64,000 nt of DNA, taken from Theristus sp. LFF4_11 (Eukaryota > Nematoda > Chromadorea > Monhysterida > Xyalidae). Below, one piece after another: positions 10,269 to 20,000 of the stretch. The stretch's first letter is position 1. The number at the start of each line of letters is the position of its first letter. The stretch spans positions 1 to 64,000 of the forward strand of contig JASANC010004335.1 of NCBI GenBank assembly GCA_030248135.1, in the 5' to 3' direction. Under the pieces are notes generated by a model. That model worked only from the letters and a program-made list of their open reading frames with translations, made no database searches and was not told the origin of the DNA. The translations under genes and the position numbers were made by a program.

Positions 10269-13200
10269 ATGGCGGCAGCACGGAAGCGAAAGGTGATTGA
10301 GCCGACGGCTGAGGATTTGAGCAACATCGAATTTGAGACGTCTGAAGACGTGGAGGTGATTCCAACGTTTGACTCAATGGGACTGCGAGAGGAGCTGCTC
10401 AGGGGCATCTATTCTTATGGTTTGTTGTTTCTTTGCTTTTGAAAATCACTTTCAAAGTGCCACGTAGTCTCTTATCTTGTCGTGGTGGATCGAAAATAAA
10501 ACCAAGGCCATGCGTCATGCATGTTGTGTGCTGTTGAGTCTTGAGTGTGATCAAACGTCGAAAGTTCAAACGTCAAATGCTACCAATTATGCTCAAAATT
10601 AATGTCCTGTCCTGATTGAGTGTTCATCCAAAAAGAAACCCTTTGCTAGTTATTGTAGCGTCGGTGTTCATAGTTTCACTGTTGACGGTGTTATTTCTTG
10701 ACATCCAAACCGGGTTATGTCGCGAAAAATTGTTTTCCGGTTTATTGAGTTGAGTTTTGAAAATCGTGAAAAGAAGTGTGCGCTGATGGTGTGTGGTGGG
10801 GTTAGGTAAGGTGAACACAACACGACCACCATGAGAATGCTTATACAAAATCCACCAGGTCAAAAAAGGCTTTTCCCCTCCACTTCCACTTTTGAATTGT
10901 TTTGCTATTTTTCAAATCATCGTCGTCGCAGGTTTCGAGCGTCCGTCGGCGATCCAGCAGCGCTCGATCAAGCCGGTCATCAAAGGACGCGACGTCATCG
11001 CGCAGTGAGTCGCTCTTTCTTTTCCATGCGAGCCGACGATAGAACGTTTTTTTTTGGCTCGTTCAACGTTTCGCAAGTGGAAGCTCGATTTTGCTTTTGT
11101 GCACTGAACCAAACGTAGCACAGATTTCGGTGACACGTGACACGACACTACACACGACATGACTCCACCCACACACATGACACGTCATTTCGGTGCGACA
11201 AGCACAAAAAAACACAATGAACTATAGCTGCGGTTTCTGTTTCGCTGCAGAGCGCAATCGGGCACCGGCAAAACGGCCACGTTCAGCATCGGTGTGCTGC
11301 AGTCGCTGGACACGCAGATCAGAGAGACGCAGGCGCTGATTCTATCGCCGACGCGCGAGCTCGCCGGGCAGATTCAGAAGGTCGTTTGTGGGGATTCGAA
11401 CGGACATCTTGACGGGCATTTTTGAAACAGTGTATTTAATGACGCGTAGCTATGCGGCACAGTAAACGCTGTTTCATGAATGCGCCTTTACTTGGATTAT
11501 GCATGACTGTCTCGGTTCGGTACACTTGATTGATTGATTGATTAGTTGGAGCGCTGACTCAAGAACTGAATGCTGAATAAGATTTCAGTTCATGCGGTTC
11601 GCATTTCAGTGTCTTTCTGAGTTGTGTTTGTATTGTCCATTGAAATTTGATCAGCGGTGCCACGACTGATTTTGTTGACTCCGTTTTTTTAAAGTAATTT
11701 TCTGCAGGCGTTCACCGTTTGTTTGTTTTTTAATCTGGTGGCGTCATTTATTGAGCATTCAATTTCAAACACAACACATCGTTTTTTGGCACAAAGTTGA
11801 TCGATACTTTTCACACAATTCGACGGCTGATCGATTTGAAAATCAAAACAACAAAACAACAACGTCCCATTGGTTTGAGGTGATCCTCGCACTCGGCGAC
11901 TACATGAACGTCCAGTGTCACGTTTGCATCGGCGGCACGAACATCGGCGAGGACATTCGCAAGTTGGACTTTGGCCAGCACGTCGTCTCCGGCACACCCG
12001 GCCGTGTCTTCGGTGCGACAGTTGTTTTTTTAGTGTTTTGGAGTTTACGAACGCAGTTGAACTGTTTGAAATTGGTTGTTTTGAATTTTTATGATCAGTC
12101 AGTTCAATTTTATTGACACACGACTGACGCCAAATACTAGAAGCGAACCAAACGCTCCTAACTAAAAAGACGAAGTTGTGTCTGCTATGGAAAATCGTTG
12201 ATCCTCAATTATGCCCGGATGAAAACTATGTGCAGCCAATCAATTGCATTTCATTCCTTGATAAATAAAATCAGCCCATTATTATCGATTTCGCGTGTGA
12301 CATTTGAACAAACGGCAAACAAAAACAAGTTTTTTTTTCAGACATGATTCGTCGGCGGAATCTGCGCACGCGAATGATCAAAATGCTCGTGTTGGACGAG
12401 GCTGATGAAATGTTGAACAAAGGTAATACAGTATGTCTGCGTAAACCTGTCACCTTTCTTCACAGAATACAGAATGAAACAGCAGTTTTCACCGAAACAA
12501 AAAAACGCGAATTTTGCCGCGCAGGTTTCAAGGAGCAAATCTACGACGTGTACCGTTTCCTACCGCCCGGCACGCAGGTGGTGTTGCTGTCGGCGACGTT
12601 GCCCCACGAAATTCTCGAGATGACCTCGAAGTTCATGACTGACCCCGTGCGTATTCTGGTCAAGCGGTGAGTCGTTGTGCAAACTGAGATGCTTTTTTCT
12701 GGTTAAAGACCGCAACAGACCGATCGTTTTAGCAGATGTGGTTTTTACATCTCAGTGGGCTTACCTATTGGACTAGACACCAATTGAAAAGGTTGTTTTT
12801 ATCAATGATGGTTTCTGTGGAATACTTCAGCGGCATTCATGAAGTTGTAACAGAGCTGCGCGGTCGTCAAATACTGCTTCATAAATGCCGCTTCGGGGAG
12901 TTCTCGTAAAACTCATCTCAAACGCTCGTTCGTAACGCATCGATTGGAAATGCTGTTGCTAGACTGGAAAACCACAATAGACCTGAAGTAATCATTTCAT
13001 CCTCCCCCCCCCCACCAAAACACCACTCGTTTCTATATTGCTCTCATTCAGCGACGAACTGACGTTGGAAGGCATCAAGCAGTTCTTTGTCGCTGTCGAG
13101 AGGGAGGAGTGGAAGTTTGACACGCTCTGCGATCTGTACGACACGCTCACGATCACGCAGGCGGTCATCTTCTGCAACACACGACGCAAGGTGCGTTGGC

Positions 13201-15145
13201 GGCGCCACTTGCTTTGCGGTTTTTTCGTCTTTTTTGGAGCTCGGTGGGTTTTTTTACATTTTTTTCGAGTGGTCTACTGTATTTTATTGATTCGAATTTG
13301 TCAGATCAAAATGACGTTAGTTGCTTTGAAAACACCCGCGTTTGTCATGCACGGACATTAAAAGTTCAGTTTTTTTGGTTTTTACTTCGTCCTTATTTTC
13401 CACGGTAAGACACAAAACCCAAATGCGCAACCGAACGGCTCGAATTGCTGTGCGCCACAATTGTTTAGACAATATGACGTCATTTCGCTTTGACCCGTTC
13501 GAATGACTAGCTACGTACAGAATAGAGTTAGCAACGGTAAAAGGGAACAAGGATCCAGGAGCATACGAACACATCCAGGATTCCGCATTCCATTCGAATC
13601 CTGAATAGAATCCGGAATCGATTATTGTATTTGTGCGTTCACACAAGAGCAAAAACAAAAAAAAGTTCAACAGTTTCGCATTTCTGCCAATGTCAATTTC
13701 GTGGCGCAGGTCGAATGGCTGGCCGAGAAGATGAAGGAGGCAAACTTCACGGTCAGCTACATGCACGGCGACATGGAGCAGGAGGACAGGGAGAGCGTCA
13801 TGAAGGCGTTCCGTGCTGGAGAAAGGTAGTGGATGCAGTGAAGCGGCATTCATGGCGCAGCATTCAGTGAGGCGCAGCTGTGTTGAAACATAGCTACGCG
13901 GTCACGAAATACTGCTTCATGAATGTCCTTTATATTTCGATAAACCGGTCGCATTTTCCGCGGCTACAGAGCTCGCGAACGAAGAAAGAACGAGAGATCC
14001 GGAGTTGCAAGAAACCATGTTCAGCCACAAATGGGGTTGTTGAATTTCAGCCAAACCCGATACATTCGTGTTTTTTTTTCTTAATGTAATTCAAAGTTTC
14101 GCATGCTACTGCACTGCTCGCCACACTACTCTAATGGTCTTGACACGAACTGCCAACACCACGTGTTTTCCATGCAGCCGCGTGCTGATCAGCACGGACG
14201 TCTGGGCTCGCGGGCTCGACGTGCCGCAGGTCTCGCTCGTGATCAACTACGATCTGCCCAACAACCGTGAGCTCTACATTCATCGGTCGGTTTGCGTTTG
14301 TTGTTGATTTCTGTGTTTTTGTTGTTATTGTTGTTTTGCATGACTGACTGCCTTTTCCAATGGCATTGATTGGTTGTCTTTTTGTGCGAACGTCAGGTCT
14401 TTTGATGAAACGAAGGCGGGGGGCTAGTAACCAAGGAAATTTGAGATCTTAAGAAATATGATTTTAGCTCATTTGGGTCTCGTTTTGGCCCAGTAATAAA
14501 AAAACTAACGGTTTTCGACAGCTCGCTGCGCACCGGTCTTAACGATATTGTTCATCATTCATCAGTTCCCAACGGAAAAGGGGAGAAGGGGGGGGGGAAG
14601 CAGAACTGAAACAGACAGACGATTTTCTGATTTTTTTAGATTCAGAAATTGTGTTTCACGAAACGAACAACTGAATTGCTAATAATCCTCTTGAATTGCA
14701 GCATCGGCCGATCGGGCCGTTTCGGCCGCAAGGGTGTTGCGATCAATTTTGTGAAGTCGGACGACATTCGAATTCTGCGCGACATCGAGCAATACTACAG
14801 CACGCAGATTGACGAGATGCCCATGAATGGTGCGCGGTAGTTTGGTTTTGTGTTTGTTTTTTTGGCTTTCACGTTTTTATCAGTTGGGTGGGTCGGATAA
14901 AGAACCCATTTTTGTACCCCGTTACGAGTTCCAAACGGTGTCACAAAGCATCGATCAAACCATGTCGATATCCGATGAATAGTGGATTGATTGTAGTTCA
15001 CTGCACTGCAGTTTAAAAATGGTTCTGTTTTGAAAAAAAAAGATTTTTATCAGCCGTTCTAACAGACGTGTGATGGTTCCATGGTTTAACTCTGAAGTTT
15101 CGAAATTCAACTTTACTCTCTATTCCAGTGGCCGATCTGATTTGA
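10269..15145 (+). CDS. eIF4A3: Eukaryotic initiation factor 4A-III, DEAD-box RNA helicase
   Basis: Core exon-junction-complex ATPase that clamps spliced mRNA. Eleven exons: 10269-10419, 10932-11004, 11251-11380, 11880-12012, 12342-12422, 12525-12666, 13052-13190, 13710-13825, 14178-14285, 14702-14829, 15129-15145, giving 405 residues (human about 411). All junctions are GT..AG and in phase. Visible motifs in order: Q motif with FERPSAIQQ, Walker A AQSGTGKT (~76-83), PTRELA, TPGR, DEAD (~181-184), SAT, ARGLD (~332-336) and HRIGRSGR (~357-364). The protein ends VADLI like other eIF4A3 proteins and unlike eIF4A1/2. The N-terminus [12 protein letters not shown] also fits eIF4A3. The last exon is only 17 nt. 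Introns hold hairpin repeats and a CRE-type MITE. AATAAA signals lie at 15873 and 15885. Codon use is GC-rich at third positions compared with the introns. The identity is firm. Confidence 0.97.
11414..11485. repeat. Hairpin MITE family copy, eIF4A3 intron 3
   Basis: Diverged copy of an approximately 85-nt palindromic repeat whose arms contain GCATTCATGAAGCAGTATT and its complement. Here the right arm GTTTCATGAATGCGCCTT is the better preserved one. Confidence 0.6.
12831..12890. repeat. Hairpin MITE family copy, eIF4A3 intron 6
   Basis: Arms CGGCATTCATGAAG and CTTCATAAATGCCG are complementary around a GC-containing loop. Same family as 13843-13926 and the others listed. Confidence 0.7.
13284..13504. 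mobile_element. CRE-containing MITE copy, eIF4A3 intron 7
   Basis: Inverted ends contain ATTCGAATTTGTCAGATC on the left and GACCCGTTCGAATGAC on the right, each followed inward by AAATGACGT(CA/TA). The internal block AAAACACCCGCGTTTGTCA is shared with the element at 35235-35465. No coding capacity. Confidence 0.65.
13843..13926. repeat. Hairpin MITE family copy, eIF4A3 intron 8
   Basis: Arms GCGGCATTCATGGCGCAG and ACTGCTTCATGAATGTCC are inverted around a CAGTGAGGCGCAGCTG-type centre. It lies just inside intron 8, close to the donor at 13826. Confidence 0.7.
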
Positions 15146-15441
15146 AGCGAAATAACGTCGAATTTTTGGAAACGGAAAACGTTTCAAGTGGAAGAAAATG
15201 AATCTGGACGGATCAACGAGCAGGTCATCCCATATGTTTGTTTTTGTGCTTACGTTTGTTCTGTGAGTTATTTTGTGTTTGTTGGATGGTGGATTTTTGA
15301 TTTTGAGTTGTGCGGGATTGTTTTTTTGTTGAGTTTTGATATGATTGTTTTCGGAATAATCTAGTTGACTGTTGAGGTTTTTTTGAAACAAATACAGTTA
15401 TATTGTGCTCGTAAACTGTTGTTTTATGTTTGTTCTATCTA

Positions 15442-15614
15442 TAGTCGAACTCTAAATTATAGGCAATTAGCTGATTTAGCTTTCGTGATCACGTAATGCA
15501 TGCTTTCTGTGCAGGCATTGCTGTTGAGGCGGAATCTGTCATGCGCAGAGACAAATGCACCCTTCACGTGATCACCAACCAATCAGCTGATTGCTATAAT
15601 TTTGTGTTCGACTG
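15442..15614. mobile_element. E-box MITE copy 1 (TA target duplication)
   Basis: The right end GTTCGACTG abuts TA (15615-15616) and the left end TAGTCGAAC follows TA (15440-15441). The interior carries near-palindromic CACGTGATCACC and AATCAGCTGATT, as in the copies at 17367 and 18211. It lies in the 3' UTR or downstream region of eIF4A3. Confidence 0.8.
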
Positions 15615-15872
15615 TAATCAATCAACCTTTTATGTGTAATTTTTTACATTTCGGTATATTTGTGACTTAGACGTGTTTTTTTCAAAAAAACCAACTTCTT
15701 TTGTCTTTTTTCATTTCTTGTCGCTTTTTTGTCAGCAGTTTTTTGTCGTCGGGAAATTCATGTCTGCGAGTTTTTTCCTGTTCCATTCGTTGCTTTCTTC
15801 GTTCTGTCTTGCGTTGTTGAAATAATGACTGGAACTTATGAAATTTAAAAACAAAAAATTGTGCGTGCTGTC

Positions 15873-15890
15873 AATAAAACTATCAATAAA
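15873..15890 (+). terminator. Polyadenylation signals after eIF4A3
   Basis: Two AATAAA hexamers (15873-15878 and 15885-15890) lie about 730 bp beyond the stop codon and before the next gene. They are the best candidates for 3' end formation. Confidence 0.5.
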
Positions 15891-16282
15891 CATTTGATGA
15901 CATTCAAATTTCAAATGTTGGTTGATGATGCAACCATGTTGCGCTTGTTGAGCTTTGCTCAATTATCGAAAAAATGTTCACTGAAATGCCTCATATCATG
16001 GCAAAAGCACTGATCTGCTTGCTGATTGGCTGGATTCGAATTTGGTGCAGATTGTTGTGCTATGGTGGGCATAGAATATGAAGCCGGTTTTTTACTGGCG
16101 CTGTAAAAAACCGGTATTTCACCCAGGTTGAGCTAATCCGCTCATCACCGAATTTAAAGAGAGAATCGTAGAGAAAATCGTAATCAAATAGATTGTCTTT
16201 TTCAGAGCAAACCAAAAAACATTCGCAATCAAAAACTTCTGTCCGCCTAAATCTACCCGTGCCTCCTCTCCCTAAAAAAACA

Positions 16283-16582
16283 ATGTGGCCGCTTGTGCCG
16301 ATAGCAATGGCCTGGCTGCGCCGCAACGCCATACCCGTTATCATGGCGCCCGTTACGCTGACGGTCGGCTTCATCGGCTATCAGTTGGAGCAACGGTACA
16401 GAACGAAGCGCAAAATCGACTATCTGGACAGCTCCGTACAGGAGCAGCGAGAGAACCGTCGACTGGAGCAGCCGCATCTAACGGGTACGCTAAGGGAGGA
16501 CAAGGGCAAGTTCGTGCCCGAATCGAGTCTGGACCGAAACGTGCCGGGCACGAGGTACATACCGAAGGAGGGTGCTGGCTGA
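16283..16582 (+). CDS. SMIM12: SMIM12-like small integral membrane protein
   Basis: Single-exon, 99 residues (vertebrate SMIM12 about 92). The start MWPL matches the family's MWPV start. It is followed by a hydrophobic helix (~14-34, with PVTLTVGFIGYQLE), a basic stretch (EQRYRTKRK) and a conserved tail with ENRRLEQ and FVPESSLDRN. The frame is open upstream, but 16283 is the first ATG and carries the family N-terminus; the upstream open part starts only at a TTG. A TTTTTCAG at 16198-16205 could be a splice or trans-splice acceptor in the 5' UTR. The function of this family is poorly known; it is a single-pass membrane protein. AATAAA signals lie at 16875 and 16969. It sits between eIF4A3 and the UGT on the same strand. 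Confidence 0.85.
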   Translation: MWPLVPIAMAWLRRNAIPVIMAPVTLTVGFIGYQLEQRYRTKRKIDYLDSSVQEQRENRRLEQPHLTGTLREDKGKFVPESSLDRNVPGTRYIPKEGAG

Positions 16583-17031
16583 GCGGATGGCTGTTCGTGT
16601 TTGTGATTTGTGTTTTTTGTTCAATTTGTGATTTTTTCGGCAATATTATTGTTGGTTTGCTGTTCGCTTGCTGACTCTAGTGACGTTTCGATCGTTGATT
16701 GCGGAAGCCACCTGAATTCTATACGTTTCTGTTCTGTACATTGTTACGACGTTCTCAGAGGCGTGTGTAGATGTTGTTCACCCGAGATTCATTTTAGTGA
16801 AGTTTCTCAACATTGTTTTTTCAGCACAATGAGTAGTCACTCGCAGTGAGATCACTGATCAAATCAATGCGAATAATAAAAAAATCTAAAAACTAGATCG
16901 TGATGCTTTCTTCAATGAACAAAACCGCCGAATTTCTTTCGGTCTTACAGTTTCTTTTTTCAATGACGAATAAAAACAGAAAGTCGACATCATTTGTTTA
17001 ATGAAAACAATTCCAGAGGCAATGCGCCACG

Positions 17032-20000
17032 ATGCAAGCAACCATTCTCCTGTATTCTTGCAAGCATCTACTTATCGTGTGCTCAATTGCAACCATTATC
17101 CTTTCGCGCCAGACAGCTGAAACCACACGAATCTTATTCGTCGCCTCCTCAGTGAAGAGCAGCCATGCGCTGAGCATGATGCCGTTGGCTGAACGGTTAG
17201 CAGGTCGAATAGAAAAAAAGCACTTGCAGATTAACGCTGATTGGGTGTTTCAGTTGCGCTTGTTACGGATCCGGCCAATCATCATGCCCGCAGTTGAAAT
17301 TGCACGTAAAGACCGATATACGTGTTCGGCGATTTGTCGCTGTGTTACGCGTTTTTCAGCAATTTACAGTCGAACTCCAAATTATATGGAATCAGCTGAT
17401 TGGTTGGTGATCACGTGATCCATGCTTTCTGTGCAAGCCAAACTCCGCCCCAAAGCAATTTCTGCACAGAAAGCAGGCATCACGTGATGAACAGCCAATC
17501 AGCTGATTCCGTATAAGTTAAGAGTTCGACTGTAGGCGACACAGCGGCGTGCTGCGCCGCTCGAACTGAAACCCGAGCAAGCTAAACCTTAGAATGGACT
17601 AAAACATCGTCTGGTCTCCCTCTGGGTTAGCCCTGGCTAAAAAACATCGCCTAAAATCCCAACAACAACAACATCGATGAAAAGCGGAACAATCCAATGC
17701 ATCTGAACAAAAAATTGAAAGCGACCAATCAGCGCAATGCGCAGGTTGCATGCAGCCGGCCACCACGTGTCACTCTACTTTGACACGCACGCCCCTCTGC
17801 GTCAACTGAGTCCACTGGTCCACAACATCGGCGGCTTGATTCCCGGCGAACCGGAGCCGGAAGCGCAGCGAATCTTGGCCGCTTTTGTGTGGCGCGCCTC
17901 GATGCGACCGATTCTGGAGCTGCTGCCGTGGTTCGGGCTGATTCGATGGTGAGCGGAAACGGGGCACTTTTTTGGTGGAATTTATGATTTAGTGGTTGAA
18001 AACGCATTTCATAAATTGTAACGTTTTTGTCTGAAAACAGTGCACTTTTTGGTGTTGGTTTGGATGATAATAATACATGTGTGGCTGGCTGTTTGCTTGT
18101 GTGACTACACCATTGTGCGCGGTTTTTAAACTAGGACGTTTGCTGGTTGGTTCCTTGGTTGCCTGAATGTGACAGAAAAAGTGCAGGGTTTTCCGACTAG
18201 AACTTCACTACAATCTAACTCAATCCCATTAGCTGATTGTTTGGTGGTCACGTGATGCATGGATTCTATGTAAACCAAACTCCGCCTCCACAGCAATCCA
18301 TGCACAGAATGCATGCATTAACTAATCAGATAGTTGGATATGTTATAGAGTTGGACTGCAACATCGTATAGCCAATAATCGTGCCACATATGAGTTTTTT
18401 TCTTCGTTTCTTTTCCGTCCAACCCAATCCAACCCAAAACCACTAAATTCAAGCGACCGTTTCCTCTTTTTCACCGCCAAGGTCGCATCAATGTTCGCAG
18501 GACGCTGATTGGCTGGCGAACTTCGAGCACGTGGTGACGTCATCGTCGTCGCAGCTGATCGTCGCCGATTCGCTGTTCACACCGGCCGGCATTGCTCTTG
18601 GATGGCGACTGTTTCGCAATGCAACGATGGTGCAGGCGCACACGACCTTGGTGACACCGGTGTATGCTGATGGGTGAGGGCGCTGGGGGTTGGGGTTAGG
18701 GTTGCGGTTGGGGTTGGGGTTAGGGTTGGTGTGTGCAGCTTGTTCGATAGTGCGCGCACTGAAGATGTGGGAACTGAACTGGTTTGACGTAGAATCGGGC
18801 TGATTGATCTAGTTTGTCCTGTTAAAAGAAAATAGATGCGCCTGTTTCTCAGTCAGTCAGTCCCAAAAAAAATCTCTTGAATAATTAGCTTAACCTGCAG
18901 AACGGTTGGTATTTCAAGTACTGATGGGCTTTCGAAAATTTTTGGCGAGCAGACCATTCAATCCTAGCAGCGTACTACTGAATTATAACGTTTTAGTTCT
19001 TTCTTGTCCAAACTTATGGACAGTTTACTGGCCTGTATCTCGTTCATCGATTCAAACTTCAATTTCTCACTTTTCGTAACTCGCAGCTACGGTCTGGATC
19101 GGCCGATCAGTGCGACAGCGCCAATGTACGTCTCACTGTCGAGCGGGAAATTCGAAGCGAACGCGTTCGGTGATCGGGTGGACGCAGCGATACAATACGT
19201 GGAGACGTTGCTTGTCTGGCAGGTGTTCGTACAGGGCATGCTCCGGTGGCATCTGCGTGCACTCGGCGTCGATGCGTTTAGGTTGGTTGTTGTTGTTCAT
19301 GGCCCAGATGGGAAAGTCAGTGACGCAATTTGGCCGATCGAGCGGGTGTGGGCGCTGTGTAGGAGCTGCGTAGTTGTCCACCGTTTAGGTTGGTGGGTGC
19401 GTTGGGAAGGTGACATCCTGGTCTAAAGACAGTGGCCTTTGTTACACTTATAACACAGCAATGTTGTGCAGGCACCAGTGAACAGACACGCAGACACGCG
19501 CGCTGTTGTACTTTCGCATGTGTGCGTGTGTGTGTGTTTTGTATGTTACAATCCGGATTCACAAAAAAAAATATTTGATTGGTACATTTGATAAAATTTG
19601 TTGGTGGCTCTCGTCATGCTGTGAATGGACGAGAAAAAACGGGAATTTAAAAAAAATACCTCGCCGAATTCTATTTTTTTGTTTTTTTCAGCTGGCACGG
19701 CCACTTTGAGCGCACCCTGTTCAGCGTCTACGAGCAACCACCAGTCATCAGCTTTGCGTCGCCGCAAACAATGGAACTGCAACTGACCGGTACTTCGTGT
19801 GCGGTTCGTTTTGTGGTTTTGGATGCCGCCGACGGGGTTGATTGCGTGAAAGTTTTCGATTACTGTGCGCAGTTCAATGCAACCAATCAGTGCCCATCAC
19901 GGAATTATGCAACGCTGCGCGCTTTTCAGCGGTCGTGTGTAATTTCGTGATCAAATGTCACCAAAAAAGTAACTTTTTACAACAAAATTACATTTTGTTC

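Noticed and set aside
16193..16282. N-terminal extension of the SMIM12-like protein
   Set aside because: It starts at TTG, not ATG, and spans a TTTTTCAG acceptor-like site. The family N-terminus MWP begins at 16283.
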